From contig NZ_JANTYU010000006.1 of assembly GCF_024806835.1 (NCBI RefSeq), positions 186,001 to 250,000 of the forward strand: a stretch of DNA of 64,000 nucleotides, in the 5' to 3' direction. Each line of letters begins with the position of its first letter. Position 1 is the first letter of the stretch. The DNA is from Xanthomonas sp. 3793 (lineage in GTDB: Bacteria; Pseudomonadota; Gammaproteobacteria; Xanthomonadales; Xanthomonadaceae). The notes under the pieces are model-generated. The model made no database searches. It worked only from the letters and a program-made list of their open reading frames with translations, and was not told the DNA's origin. Position numbers and translations under genes: made by a program. Positions 1-9,530 of the stretch are shown piece by piece.

Positions 1-255
1 TGCATCCTGCAGCGCAAATGTCTGGTGCTGCGCACCAATACCGAGCGGCCGGAAACCTTGCAGATCGGTGGGGCGGAACTCCCCCACGGCCTGGACGAAG
101 TTGCGCTGCGCTCCGCCGCCGATCGTCTGCTGGGACGCTCGGTAACATGGCGCAACCCGTTCGGCGATGGACATGCGTTTCGCTGCATCCTCGATACGCT
201 GTTGGCGCGGGACGAACGGGCCTACGCGCCGCGTCAACGCCTGCAGCACGCGTGA
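1..255 (+). CDS. wecB: UDP-N-acetylglucosamine 2-epimerase, C-terminal fragment
   Basis: The reading frame is open from base 1 and ends at TGA 253-255, so only about 84 C-terminal residues are visible. They carry the family's hallmark C-terminal motifs: CLVLRTNTERPET (UDP-binding region) and a later NPFGDGHA motif, which match WecB-type non-hydrolysing UDP-GlcNAc 2-epimerases. The family makes UDP-ManNAc from UDP-GlcNAc in the cytoplasm for surface polysaccharides. That fits the polysaccharide locus that follows and a WecG-type N-acetylmannosaminyl-transferase-like gene at 2177-2959. The start lies outside the window. Confidence 0.85.
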   Translation, partial: CILQRKCLVLRTNTERPETLQIGGAELPHGLDEVALRSAADRLLGRSVTWRNPFGDGHAFRCILDTLLARDERAYAPRQRLQHA

Positions 256-268
256 GCATGTCGCGTCG

Positions 269-943
269 ATGGCACTGACTGCGCAAGCCGATTACAACGA
301 CGCCAATTCGCTCAGTGCGCGACTGCGTGCACGGCGCTTGCGCGTGTTCCTGGAGATGGTACGCGCCTGCCATCGGCGCCAAGGTTATTGCCGGGTGATC
401 GACGTCGGCGGCACGCTCGCCTACTGGGCGCACGTGCCGGATGCCTTCTTCGCCGAACACGCCTGCGAAGTGACCGTGGTCAATCTCGACGACTCCGCGC
501 AGCCGACCGCGCGCCCGTCTCTGCGTGCGCAGCAGGGCGACGGCTGTGCGTTGGCGTTCGCCGACAACGCCTTTGACATCGCTCACTCCAATTCGGTGAT
601 CGAGCACGTGGGCGATGCCGCGCGCACGCGCGCATTTGCAGACGAAATCCGTCGCGTGGCCCCGCAGTACTATGTGCAGACGCCCAATTACTGGTTTCCG
701 GTCGAGCCGCATTATCTGGCGCCCGGCGTTCAATTCCTGCCACGCGCCTGGCAGGCAGAGTTGTTGTACCGGGTTCCCCTGGGCCGCATCGATCGACCGC
801 AGACGCGGGCGCAGGCGCGTTGTTTCGTGGACGATATCCGCCTGCTGCGCAGGCACGACATGGCGCGCCTGTTCCCGGACGCTGCGCTGGTCGCCGAGCG
901 CTGGTACGGCCTCAATAAGTCCTGGATTGCGGTGCGTCGCTGA
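269..943 (+). CDS. class I SAM-dependent methyltransferase
   Basis: 224 aa from ATG 269, 13 nt after the stop of the epimerase gene, so probably co-transcribed with it. A Rossmann SAM-binding motif (VIDVGGT, then a VVNLDD acidic strand end) and a second motif (DIAHSNSVIEHV) place it among class I methyltransferases of the type found in polysaccharide loci. The substrate is not predictable. An upstream in-frame start at 167 would overlap the epimerase by nearly 90 nt, so 269 is preferred. Its 3' end overlaps the convergent ligase gene by 32 nt. Confidence 0.75.
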   Translation: MALTAQADYNDANSLSARLRARRLRVFLEMVRACHRRQGYCRVIDVGGTLAYWAHVPDAFFAEHACEVTVVNLDDSAQPTARPSLRAQQGDGCALAFADNAFDIAHSNSVIEHVGDAARTRAFADEIRRVAPQYYVQTPNYWFPVEPHYLAPGVQFLPRAWQAELLYRVPLGRIDRPQTRAQARCFVDDIRLLRRHDMARLFPDAALVAERWYGLNKSWIAVRR

Positions 944-2180
944 GCACGCTGTGGCGGGCGTACAGCAGGGCGAGGGCCAACGCCGCATGCAGGGAAAAGG
1001 GATAGAACAACAGATAGAAATCGAACACGTTCAAGCCGGCCAGGAACAACAACCAGATCAGCGCCCAGCCGCGTTCGGCGGGATTGCGTAGCAGCGGTGC
1101 CCAGAGCGCCCACAGCAGGCACAGACATGCCAGCAATCCGCATAGGCCGGTTTCCGACAGCACCGCCAGCAGACCGTTGTGCGCATGCAGTTCGCCACGA
1201 TCGAAGCGGCCACCGGTGTAATCGGGTACCAGAAACTGGAACACGCCAGCACCGAGCCCGAACCAGGGATGGCTGCGCCATGCCTCGAACGCGCCGGACC
1301 ACAGATAGGTGCGTCCCAGCGTGAGCGCGGTCAGCGTATTTTCGTGCACCGCACTGGTCATCTCCGCGTAGCGTTGGCGCAGGACGAAGGCGGCAACGGC
1401 CAGCAGGCCGAGCGAGGCGATCCAGGCCGTGCGTCGGACGGGGCGTGGCCCGCCGCGGCGCGACCACGCCCACCAGGCGATCAACGCGGCCACCGGCAAC
1501 AACGGGTTGCGCACCTCACTCAATGCCAGCGCGGCGACGGCAGCCATCACTGCCGCAGCCAGCACCTTGCGACCGACCTCGTTGCGCTGGTACAGCTGGA
1601 TCGTCAGCAACGCCACGATGACGGAGGTTGCCGCCAGCAGTGCCGGATGGTCGTACATGCCTGATACCCGCGGCAGGTACTTGAAGCTGTCCTGTGCATG
1701 GAAGGCCAGCGACCACTCCAGCGCTGGCGGCCACTGCAGCCGCACGGCCATGCCCAGCGCCAGATTGATCCATACCGCAATCAACGCAGCCAGTGTTGCC
1801 GCGCGTGGCCAGCGTGGCGAAGCCACCGCCAGATTGAGCAATGCCCATAGCCACAGCAAGGCGGTGGCGTAACGCACGGCATACTTGAATGCCAATGCCG
1901 GGTGGTCCGATGCCAGGACCGACGCTGCCAGCGCGGCCATGCACAGCAGGATCGACAGCAGTGGCCAGCGCAGGCATGCGGGAACGCCATGCCGCCACAG
2001 CGCCCATGCGCTCAGGCCGAGCGCGGCGCCGCGGATGGCCATCGATCCCAACGACAGACCGACCCCGAAGTAGCGCCCGGTCACCACGACTTGCTGCAGA
2101 CAGAACAGCAGATAGATGCCCAGGCAGATGGCCACCAGCCCGGTCTGCGCTGGCCGGGGCGCAGCCGCGCCCGTTGTCAT
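912..2180 (-). CDS. O-antigen ligase/polymerase-like membrane protein
   Basis: 422 aa with about ten to twelve hydrophobic segments and a large loop carrying a WaaL/Wzy_C-type signature (R-T-YLW-GAFEAW-HPWFGLGAGVF followed by an H-x-H-N motif). This is the Wzy_C (PF04932) pattern of O-antigen ligases and Wzy polymerases in the inner membrane. ATG 2180 overlaps the stop of the WecG-like gene as ATGA, so the two are translationally coupled. A second protein of this class is encoded at 4039-5379. One is presumably the polymerase and the other a ligase or transfer enzyme, and sequence alone does not say which. Confidence 0.8.
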   Translation of the reverse strand: MTTGAAAPRPAQTGLVAICLGIYLLFCLQQVVVTGRYFGVGLSLGSMAIRGAALGLSAWALWRHGVPACLRWPLLSILLCMAALAASVLASDHPALAFKYAVRYATALLWLWALLNLAVASPRWPRAATLAALIAVWINLALGMAVRLQWPPALEWSLAFHAQDSFKYLPRVSGMYDHPALLAATSVIVALLTIQLYQRNEVGRKVLAAAVMAAVAALALSEVRNPLLPVAALIAWWAWSRRGGPRPVRRTAWIASLGLLAVAAFVLRQRYAEMTSAVHENTLTALTLGRTYLWSGAFEAWRSHPWFGLGAGVFQFLVPDYTGGRFDRGELHAHNGLLAVLSETGLCGLLACLCLLWALWAPLLRNPAERGWALIWLLFLAGLNVFDFYLLFYPFSLHAALALALLYARHSVLSDAPQSRTY

Positions 2181-2959
2181 GTATTCCAGGTCGTCAGCGC
2201 CTGCGCGCGGTAGCGTCTGCTGAGACGCGCGCGCAGCAACAGCAACAGATACGCACCATTGGTGCGCAAATAGCGCCAGGCCAGGCGGCGTGGTTCCAGC
2301 GCGAGCCGAAACAGCCACTCCATGCCAAAACGCTGCATCAGTCGCGGTGCCCGCGGCAACATTCCCGACAGCACGTCGAACGAGCCGCCCACCCCCATGG
2401 CCACCGGGATACCCAGCGTCTGCCAGTGTTTTTCCAGGAACAGCTCCTTCTTTGGCGAGCTGATGCCGACGAAGAGATAGCGCGCACCGGACTGACGGAT
2501 CGCCGCGACGACCGAGTGTTCTTCGGCATCGCTGAAATAGCCATCGCGCACGCCGGCAATATGCAGCCCGGGCCACGCTGTGCGCAGGCGCTCGGCGGCG
2601 GCGGCCACCACCGCCGGACGGGCGCCGAGCAGATAGACCCCGTCGCCGCTGCTGGCAGCCTGACTGCACATGTCCTGCATCAGATCGATACCGGCCCGGC
2701 GCGAGGGTACGTCCGCCCCGAACCAGTGCAAGCCCAGGCTGATGCCTGCGCCATCGATGTGCACCACTTCGGCCTGTTCCAATGCCTGTCGCAACGGCAA
2801 CTGGGCACGCGCATCGATCAGCTTGGCCACGTTCAGGCCCTCCACCCGGATCGGCGCGCCGCCTTCGGCGGCATGCTGCGCACGCAGCAGGATCTGCGCG
2901 GGGGGAACGAGGTCCAACGGACATCCGAAAAAGGACAGGCGAGCAGGTGGTCTGGTCAC
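2177..2959 (-). CDS. WecG/TagA/CpsF family glycosyltransferase
   Basis: 260 aa from GTG 2959, chosen because it overlaps the upstream glycosyltransferase stop as GTGA. The central region has the family features: VVHIDGAGI (the nucleotide-sugar region around the conserved Asp), a YLLGARP motif, ARYLFVGISSPKKELF and VAMGVGGSFDVLSG. The family (GT26) transfers ManNAc(A) or glucose residues to lipid-linked carriers at the membrane. The UDP-GlcNAc 2-epimerase fragment at the left edge would supply a ManNAc-type donor, so the two may act in one pathway. That link is inferred. Confidence 0.9.
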   Translation of the reverse strand: MTRPPARLSFFGCPLDLVPPAQILLRAQHAAEGGAPIRVEGLNVAKLIDARAQLPLRQALEQAEVVHIDGAGISLGLHWFGADVPSRRAGIDLMQDMCSQAASSGDGVYLLGARPAVVAAAAERLRTAWPGLHIAGVRDGYFSDAEEHSVVAAIRQSGARYLFVGISSPKKELFLEKHWQTLGIPVAMGVGGSFDVLSGMLPRAPRLMQRFGMEWLFRLALEPRRLAWRYLRTNGAYLLLLLRARLSRRYRAQALTTWNT

Positions 2960-4035
2960 GTTGCGGGTTCCTGTGCGGCCTGCCCATCGTACAGTGCCAG
3001 CACCTGCGCTCGCAGGCCTTCCCAGGTGAAGTCCGCCTGGACGTGCGCCATACGTTCCGGCCCGATCCTCTGCTGTCGCTGCACGTCGATGCATGCGGCC
3101 AGCGCAGCGCTGTCGCCGAGCCGGTGCAATGCCGCCTGCAGGCCGATCTGGGCAAGGATCGAGCGATTGCCGGGAATGTCGCTGGCAACCACCGGGCAGC
3201 CGAGCAGCAGCATTTCGATCAATACGGTCGGCATGCCTTCCACTGCCGAAGGCAGAACGAAGACATCGGCCAGTGCCGCCATCGTCGCCACCTCGGCATC
3301 GCTGACGAAGCCGTAGAAGTGCACGCGTGCGGAAACACCCAACGCCACCGCACAGGCCTCCAGACGTGCCCGATCCGGTCCGCGACCCACGACGTGCAGC
3401 ACTGCCGCGTCCATGTTCGGCTCGGTGAGCGCTGCGATCGCATCCTGCAGCCGTTTGACCGCATCCAGTCGGCCGACCGACAACAGCGCAGGCGCGCCGC
3501 GCAGTGGCGGGCTCGCCGTCGCGGGCAGGCACTGCTCGGCGGCCAGCACGGCATTGGGCAGCAGCAGTGCCCGCCTGGGCGACAGTCGACGTCGCGAGAG
3601 ATAGTCCAGCCAATAGGCGGATAACAGCACGGTCGGTAGCGCGCTTCGCAGCAGCGGCTTCTCGACGAGGTGGTCCCAGCACCACTTGCGCACGCGCTTG
3701 CTCATCGCAGGATCGTCGTCGTAATAGCAGTGCGGGGTGTAGATCAGACGCTTGCCGCGCAGCCGGGCCACTGCGGCGGCGACGGCGGCAATGGGGGTGC
3801 GCGCACCGTGCACGTGCACCACATTGGCCCAGCCGACGTGGTGCCACAGTTGCCATGCCGTCGCGCGGACCACCGCGTAGCCCTGCGGCGAGACACTGCT
3901 GTCGGTCAGCGGTGCCAGGATCCGCAGCGTATGGCCGGCCTGGGTCAGGATCACCGCCAGCCCATGGATATGGCGCGCCACCCCACCGCCGCCGCCATGG
4001 GGCGCGAAATCCTTGTACACGTGCAGGATGCGCAT
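2956..4035 (-). CDS. glycosyltransferase family 4
   Basis: 359 aa, GT-B fold. The N-terminus (MRILHVYKDF followed by a glycine run GGGGGVARH) is a typical GT4 acceptor-side start, and the C-terminal half has LLSVGRLDAVKR, ADVFVLPSAVEGMPTVLIEM and GCPVVASDI, the UDP-sugar-binding EX7E-type region. It is expected to add one sugar to the growing lipid-linked repeat unit at the cytoplasmic face. It sits 3 nt after the upstream membrane protein (end 4039) and overlaps the downstream WecG-like gene. Donor and linkage cannot be read from the sequence. Confidence 0.9.
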   Translation of the reverse strand: MRILHVYKDFAPHGGGGGVARHIHGLAVILTQAGHTLRILAPLTDSSVSPQGYAVVRATAWQLWHHVGWANVVHVHGARTPIAAVAAAVARLRGKRLIYTPHCYYDDDPAMSKRVRKWCWDHLVEKPLLRSALPTVLLSAYWLDYLSRRRLSPRRALLLPNAVLAAEQCLPATASPPLRGAPALLSVGRLDAVKRLQDAIAALTEPNMDAAVLHVVGRGPDRARLEACAVALGVSARVHFYGFVSDAEVATMAALADVFVLPSAVEGMPTVLIEMLLLGCPVVASDIPGNRSILAQIGLQAALHRLGDSAALAACIDVQRQQRIGPERMAHVQADFTWEGLRAQVLALYDGQAAQEPAT

Positions 4036-4038
4036 CGC

Positions 4039-5379
4039 TTAGCCCGCGGCCATGCCGGTGGCCGGCGCTGCCCGCGTTGGATCGCCTCTGCGCGTGCGCC
4101 TGAGCGGCTGTCGGGACGGAAGCAGGCAGTGGCAGTGACGCAAGGCACCACCGAGCAGCAACCAGAATCCCCCGGCGCCGGACACGGTCATCGCGTTGTC
4201 GGAGGAGATCAAGGTCGTCGCCATGCCACCCAGCAGCCAGAACATCGCCAATGCCAGATGGTCGTCGTGTTGGCGATAGGCGCGCCACAGCACCTGCAGG
4301 CCCCAACCGATAAAGGCCAGGAACAACAGCGCTGCGGGTAGCCCCATCTGATACGCGATGGTGAACACGGCGCCTTCGCCGCCGCCCAGGTCGGTCAGCG
4401 CCTGGCGTGCGGCCACCGCACCCTGCCGGCCAAGCCCACCGCCCCAGAACATGACCTGGTGCAGATCGGCCAGATTGCGCTGCAGCGCCCACCAATGGCC
4501 GATGGTGGAGCCGTCGCGAAAGTTCACGGCGGTGACCACGATGCCGTAGGACGCTGCAGCCAGCATCAGCGCGACGCCACCTACGAGCAGCAGCCGTGCC
4601 CACGCCGACCGCACCAGCCCGCGGGAACTGACCAGATAGCCCAGCACCCCTACGATGCCAGCCAGCATGGCGCCGCGCGTGCCCGACATCCACACGCCCA
4701 CCAGCAACGCCAGGCACACCAGCAGGGCGCGCCACGGCCAACGCCGCTGCCAAAGACCCAACGCGGTCAGTGCCGCAGTGACGAGGAACTGGCCTTGGGC
4801 CAAGGGGGCGGCCACCAGCCCGCCGGCCCGGCGGGAGTAATCCTCGCCGCCAAAGAAGTTCCATGGCAGCCGGGTGTCCGGATCGGTGTCCTTGGGAAGC
4901 ACGCCTTTCACCTGCGCCAGGTAGTCCGGCAGCCGCACCGTATGCACCCAGAAATCGGTGTGTGCCAGGTCCCATATGCCGAACAAGGCGCTGACGATGC
5001 CCAACCACACCAACCAGCGGGCAGCTTGTCTGAAGTCCGCCCGATGCGGCATGCACCAATAGCCGGCGAGCACCAGCAGCATCGGTAGCAGGAGCGTTCC
5101 AAGCGAACCGATGACGATGCCGAGCGGCAATCCGTGCGCGTACCCGACCGGTGCATAGGCGAGCGCGATCAGCCCGAACATCAGGATCATTGCCAGCAAC
5201 ACACGTGGCATGCGCACCGTCACCAGCGCAATGCCGGCCAGCACGATGAGCGTGCCATCCCGCAACGGCCGCAGCATGGCGGCAGCCGGCAGCGCGCCGC
5301 CATGGTAAAGCCACGCGACCAGCAGATCCCCCAGGTGGACCCATAACAGCACGGCCAGCAGCAGGTACGCGCGCTTCAC
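4039..5379 (-). CDS. second O-antigen ligase/polymerase-like membrane protein
   Basis: 446 aa with roughly twelve predicted membrane segments and a periplasmic loop with a GHWWALQRNLADLHQVMFWGG region that corresponds to the Wzy_C loop, though it is less canonical than the protein at 912-2180. GTG 5379 overlaps the upstream stop (GTGA), which favours it over the ATG at 5406. Two proteins of this class in one locus, with two flippases, suggest either polymerase plus ligase or two assembly routes sharing the locus. The product is an inner-membrane polysaccharide assembly factor. The exact role is unresolved. Confidence 0.7.
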   Translation of the reverse strand: MKRAYLLLAVLLWVHLGDLLVAWLYHGGALPAAAMLRPLRDGTLIVLAGIALVTVRMPRVLLAMILMFGLIALAYAPVGYAHGLPLGIVIGSLGTLLLPMLLVLAGYWCMPHRADFRQAARWLVWLGIVSALFGIWDLAHTDFWVHTVRLPDYLAQVKGVLPKDTDPDTRLPWNFFGGEDYSRRAGGLVAAPLAQGQFLVTAALTALGLWQRRWPWRALLVCLALLVGVWMSGTRGAMLAGIVGVLGYLVSSRGLVRSAWARLLLVGGVALMLAAASYGIVVTAVNFRDGSTIGHWWALQRNLADLHQVMFWGGGLGRQGAVAARQALTDLGGGEGAVFTIAYQMGLPAALLFLAFIGWGLQVLWRAYRQHDDHLALAMFWLLGGMATTLISSDNAMTVSGAGGFWLLLGGALRHCHCLLPSRQPLRRTRRGDPTRAAPATGMAAG

Positions 5380-6635
5380 GATGCCGCTTCCAGGCGTTGC
5401 GGCCATCGGGCATCGGCGACGAAGGTCTGCTGCAGCCAGTGCCTTTGCTGCGCGGCGAATCGCACCCGCGCACTTGCATCGCTGCGCAGCGCACCGACCA
5501 ACGCGAACAGCGCGTCGGCATCGGCGACCTGTTGCAGCGGCCGCCCGACCGCCAACGCATCATGGGAGGCGGACGCGGGCCAGGCCATGCCGATTACATA
5601 GTGGCCGCGGCAGGCGGCTTGCAGCAACGCGGTCGAGCAGAAACCCACCACCAGCGCCGGAGGCCCACCGGGTTGCAGGACCGCGTGTGGCGGGCGTTGG
5701 CAGCGCTGGCGCAGTGGCTGGTCTGCATAGGGATGCGTGCCGCGCACTTCCTCCGGGTGCAGCAGGATCCGCACGGCCACGCCGCCGGCCTCCAGCGGCA
5801 GCAGAGCGCGTGCCAGGGCCAGCAGCTGCGCGGCCAGGGTAGGCCCGTAGATTGGCGTGTGGCTTTGCGACATCAGATACAGCGTTGTCGGCGCCGTGCC
5901 GGTATCGAGATCGGTCAGTGCAACCGCCGGCCCGAAGCCGATGGCCGCCGGAGCGACGCCATGCCTACCGTAGACCTGCGCGCTGCTGGGTCCCCAGAGC
6001 AGATGATGCCGAGCCTGGACCGGGAAGAATTCGTCGGTCGGCAGGCCATGCTGGACACAAACGCTACGCCAGCCGTCCCCGGCGGCCTGCAATGCCGCGG
6101 CCGCGTACATGTCGAAATCGTTGTGCAGCAGCAGCGTGGCTCCGCTGGATGGCGCGCGAAGCGTACGTTGCCAGGCACCATGCCAGAGGCGCTGCCGGAA
6201 CACGCAGGCGCGCACGATCCAGAGCGGGGCCACTGCCGGTCCGGTCGTCTGGCGGGGCAGGCCCAGCGCGCGCAGCGCCGATTGCCAGCTGGCCCAGGTC
6301 GGTCGTGCAGGCAGCTGACCATCGACGCTGCCCCGTAACCGGGGATGGATCAGCACCGTGCACTCAGCACCCTGCTGGTGCAGATCGGCCAGATAGGGAG
6401 CCAGCGCCCCCCAGCCATTGCTGCCCGGCAGTGTTGCCAGCGCTGTCCAGGCGGACAGCGCTGGCGCATCGTGCGGCAGCCGCAGACACAGCCAGACATC
6501 GCGCAGCACGGCCAGCGCGGCCCGCAGCCACGCGCCGCGACGGCGACGGGCCAGGAAGTAGATTTCATGCCGCACCGAGGCGGCCTCTGCGCCAAACTGG
6601 GCATGCACGGCCTGCTGGAACTCAGCGAAGCGCAT
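5376..6635 (-). CDS. polysaccharide biosynthesis protein, possible GT-B glycosyltransferase
   Basis: 419 aa, not firmly recognised. A central VCVQHGLPTDEFFP motif followed by HHLLWGPSSAQVYGRHGV resembles the QHG and WG signatures of CDP-glycerol/capsule-type and surface-polysaccharide glycosyltransferases with a GT-B fold. A later LVVGFCSTALLQAA segment resembles their C-terminal donor-site strand. No signal peptide or membrane segment is evident, so it is probably cytoplasmic. ATG 6635 lies 14 nt inside the upstream methyltransferase gene. It could be a transferase of glycosyl or polyol-phosphate groups, with modest confidence. Confidence 0.5.
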   Translation of the reverse strand: MRFAEFQQAVHAQFGAEAASVRHEIYFLARRRRGAWLRAALAVLRDVWLCLRLPHDAPALSAWTALATLPGSNGWGALAPYLADLHQQGAECTVLIHPRLRGSVDGQLPARPTWASWQSALRALGLPRQTTGPAVAPLWIVRACVFRQRLWHGAWQRTLRAPSSGATLLLHNDFDMYAAAALQAAGDGWRSVCVQHGLPTDEFFPVQARHHLLWGPSSAQVYGRHGVAPAAIGFGPAVALTDLDTGTAPTTLYLMSQSHTPIYGPTLAAQLLALARALLPLEAGGVAVRILLHPEEVRGTHPYADQPLRQRCQRPPHAVLQPGGPPALVVGFCSTALLQAACRGHYVIGMAWPASASHDALAVGRPLQQVADADALFALVGALRSDASARVRFAAQQRHWLQQTFVADARWPQRLEAAS

Positions 6636-7644
6636 CGTTTGCCTGTTCCTTGCGAAGCTGTCGGTATCCGCGCCAGCGCTGTAGCTCACCGAACAGCCCT
6701 CTGCCGAGCACGCGCATCAGGCCATGCTTGAGCCGCCGCTGCAGTCGATCCCGCCTGCTCCATCCCACCTGGTCCAGGCGTGCATCGACCGTGGCAATTT
6801 CGTGCGCGTCCGCCATCGCCAATGGCGCTGCGCTGCGCCGCTGTGCGGGTTGCCGCAGCTGTAGCCAGATGTTGCCGGCCAGGACACCGCGATCGGAATA
6901 CGGACCGCAGGACACGACCTCCAGGCCTGCCGCCTCGACCAGGCGCCGCAGCAATGGCACCGAAAAATAGCTCAGGTGGGCTGGGTGGACGTAGTTGCGC
7001 GAGCGCCATCCGCTCATCAGGTCCGGGACTTCGATCCAGGCCTGTCCCTCGGGAACCAAGATGCGCGCCAATGCCGCCAGAAACGCGCGCGGGTCGGTCA
7101 GGTGCTCAAGCACATGGAAGGCGACAACCGCGTCGAATTGACCATCGGCAATTGCGTCCAGTGCGGGCAGGAACGTCACCGCGGCGCCGTCGAGCAATCC
7201 GTCGCGATGCGCAGCATCCGGCTCGCAGGCGGACAGGTGCAGGTCCGGACGCAGGGCGGCAGCGGCACCGAGGAAGGCACCGAAGCCGGAGCCGACCTCC
7301 AGCACCCTGGCTGCCGGCGCAAGCGCGGGCGCGATCCGCTGCAGCCGGCTGCGCGCGATCCAGCGATCGCCGCGCCAGGCGAAGAAACGCGCTTGGCTAC
7401 CCCAGGGGATTTCTGCGGGAAACAGCCGGCGATAGTCGTGGACATAGAAATGCTGCAGCGCCGCCTCGGTGAGGTCCGGTGCCAGATACACCGCTGCACA
7501 CGCGCCGCAGCGGCGCAGTTCCTGGCCGGTTCCGACATAGACCTCTGCCCAGATGGTGCGTTGCGCCTGCGTACCGCCACAACAGCGGCAATGCCCATGA
7601 TCGGGCGTCCAGGATTCCTGCGATGTCGCCAGCGCGCTACGCAT
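6622..7644 (-). CDS. class I SAM methyltransferase with N-terminal Cys-rich (zinc-ribbon-like) motif
   Basis: 340 aa from ATG 7644. The N-terminus has CRCCGG and then RRCGAC, two paired-Cys motifs like the zinc-binding part of sugar C-/O-methyltransferases (Methyltransf_13-like). The Rossmann core shows VLEVGSGFGAFLG and FDAVVAFHVLEHL, and after it WIEVPDLMSG and the HLSYFS segment seen in class I sugar methyltransferases. It probably methylates a nucleotide sugar or glycan. The start overlaps the asnB-like stop by 8 nt and its end overlaps the next gene by 14 nt, consistent with one operon. Confidence 0.8.
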   Translation of the reverse strand: MRSALATSQESWTPDHGHCRCCGGTQAQRTIWAEVYVGTGQELRRCGACAAVYLAPDLTEAALQHFYVHDYRRLFPAEIPWGSQARFFAWRGDRWIARSRLQRIAPALAPAARVLEVGSGFGAFLGAAAALRPDLHLSACEPDAAHRDGLLDGAAVTFLPALDAIADGQFDAVVAFHVLEHLTDPRAFLAALARILVPEGQAWIEVPDLMSGWRSRNYVHPAHLSYFSVPLLRRLVEAAGLEVVSCGPYSDRGVLAGNIWLQLRQPAQRRSAAPLAMADAHEIATVDARLDQVGWSRRDRLQRRLKHGLMRVLGRGLFGELQRWRGYRQLRKEQANDALR

Positions 7645-9478
7645 ACACGCTCCGATACCACAGTGCGACCGAGACTGCGAACCACAGCGTGCTGTGGGAC
7701 CGGCCGCTGGCCAGCTCCCTGCGGAGCCGCGCCACATCCAGCAGCGCGTTCACCCCTGCCGGCAGCGTTGCCAGTGCCTGCTGCAACGGCATGCGGTCGA
7801 CCAGGAATTGCTCGGCATGCCCGAAGCCGGTGCTCTTGCGCTGCGTGGTCACGCGCGCCGGCAGGCGATCGGCGAACGCGTGTCGCAGCATCGCCTTGCC
7901 ATGGTAGTCGCCCATGCGCTGCTGCGCCGGCGTCGACAACGCGCGTTCGACAACGCGGTAGTCCAGGAACGGCGCACGCACCTCCACGCCGGCGGACATG
8001 CTGTTGCGGTCGGTCATGCGCAACACCATCGGCAGGTTGGTCGACAGCACGTCGCTGCGCAGGCGCGTCTGCACGTCCGCCCGCCGATCAACCTGCAGCA
8101 GTCGCAACCGGGCCGCCTGGTCGTGCCACAACGCCGAGGACATGCAGGCCACGCTCGGCCGATGCCGGCGCAGCAGTGCGCCCAGCGGGCCGACCGGCAG
8201 ATCCCATGCAAGACGATTGAGCAGCAGGCGCGGGTCCACTGCACCGGTGGATAGCAGCCCAATGGCGGTCGGCAGCCGTGCCTGATGCAGTGCACTGCGT
8301 GCGCTCAGGGCCAGGTAAAGGCGCACGTATCCACCGAACAGCTCATCGGCGCCTTCGCCATTGAGCACCACCTTGTAACCGGCGGCGCGGATGGCGCGAT
8401 ACATGCGGAAACTCGCCAGTATCGACGGCGTACAGAACGGCTCTTCCTGTGCCTCCACCAATGCCAGCAATTCCTCCTCGTCGGGAATCGCGTGGACGCG
8501 ATGAAGGAAGTGACGCTCGCTCTGCCCGAGGCTGCGCATCAAGTCAGCGGCCGCGTCGGTTTCGTCGAAGCCGGCCTGTTCGGTGTCGTGGTAGCCATAG
8601 GTGAAGGCGCCGGCGAAACAGGTACGTGGCAGCGCACCGGCTTGCACGCTGAGAGTGGTCAGGATCGAGCTGTCCAATCCGCCCGACAGCAGCGACACGG
8701 TGGGAGCATCCGAGCGCAGCCGCAGGCGGGTGGCGTCTTCGAGCAGCGCACTGGTGGCTGCGGCATCCAGCGGTGCAACTGTACCGGGCAGTGGCCACTG
8801 GTGGTACGGCGTGCGCCGGCTGTGACCAGCCGGCGACACCCGGTACAGCCAGCCGGGCGGGACGGCGCGGATGCCCGCGTAGAAGGTCTCGCCGGTGTGG
8901 TCGGACAGGCCGGTGACCAGAAAATCGAACACCGCCGCGGGATTGGGTGGCGGGTAGCCCCCCAGGCAGGCAGCGATGGCGCGAATCTCGCTGGCCAGCA
9001 CCAACTGCCGGCCGTCGTGGTGCAGATACAAGGGTTTGACACCCATCCGGTCGCGGCAATAGATCAGGTCGCCGCTTGCCTGGTCCAGCAGCACCAGCGC
9101 CCACATGCCGTTGCAACGTGGAAACAGGTCCTCGCCCCAGGCGCGCCAGCCGTGCAGGATCACCTCGGTGTCGCTGTCGGTGCGGAATCGGTGACCCAAC
9201 GCCTCCAGTTCGCGGCGCAACTCGAGGAAGTTGTAGATCTCGCCATTGAAGACCACCGTGTTGCCGGTCTCGGTGCAGCGCATCGGCTGGGTGGCGGCGT
9301 CGGTCAGGTCCAGGATCGCCAGGCGACGGTGGCCCAACGCAGTGGGCACCGGCTGCTCCAGGCACAGCAGACCCTGCGCGTCCGGACCGCGGCGGGACAA
9401 GGCATCCAGCGCGCGTTCGGCGCGTGCCTGCAGCGGCGTTTCCGCCACGAAGCTACGCAGCGCGACTATGCCGCACAT
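7637..9478 (-). CDS. asnB: glutamine-dependent asparagine synthase-type amidotransferase
   Basis: 613 aa. It begins MCGIVALRS, with the Cys2 nucleophile of class II glutamine amidotransferases, followed by the glutaminase domain (GHRRLAILDL, VFNGEIYNF). The C-terminal synthase domain has the PP-loop SLLSGGLDSS and VVLNGEGADELFGGY. In polysaccharide loci such proteins amidate a carboxylate on a sugar or nucleotide sugar rather than aspartate. That role is inferred from position between a methyltransferase and a flippase. It is distinct from the lasso synthetase at 17955-19880, which lacks Cys2. Confidence 0.9.
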   Translation of the reverse strand: MCGIVALRSFVAETPLQARAERALDALSRRGPDAQGLLCLEQPVPTALGHRRLAILDLTDAATQPMRCTETGNTVVFNGEIYNFLELRRELEALGHRFRTDSDTEVILHGWRAWGEDLFPRCNGMWALVLLDQASGDLIYCRDRMGVKPLYLHHDGRQLVLASEIRAIAACLGGYPPPNPAAVFDFLVTGLSDHTGETFYAGIRAVPPGWLYRVSPAGHSRRTPYHQWPLPGTVAPLDAAATSALLEDATRLRLRSDAPTVSLLSGGLDSSILTTLSVQAGALPRTCFAGAFTYGYHDTEQAGFDETDAAADLMRSLGQSERHFLHRVHAIPDEEELLALVEAQEEPFCTPSILASFRMYRAIRAAGYKVVLNGEGADELFGGYVRLYLALSARSALHQARLPTAIGLLSTGAVDPRLLLNRLAWDLPVGPLGALLRRHRPSVACMSSALWHDQAARLRLLQVDRRADVQTRLRSDVLSTNLPMVLRMTDRNSMSAGVEVRAPFLDYRVVERALSTPAQQRMGDYHGKAMLRHAFADRLPARVTTQRKSTGFGHAEQFLVDRMPLQQALATLPAGVNALLDVARLRRELASGRSHSTLWFAVSVALWYRSVYA

Positions 9479-9530
9479 GGTGGCCTCCGAGCCTGGTGTC
9501 TGGACATCTCAATCAAGGTGCAAGCGGGCA

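Noticed and set aside
2960-5563. Long frame continuing upstream of the WecG-like gene
   Set aside because: Only the part from GTG 2959 has family motifs. The upstream part is in a shadow frame of two real genes.
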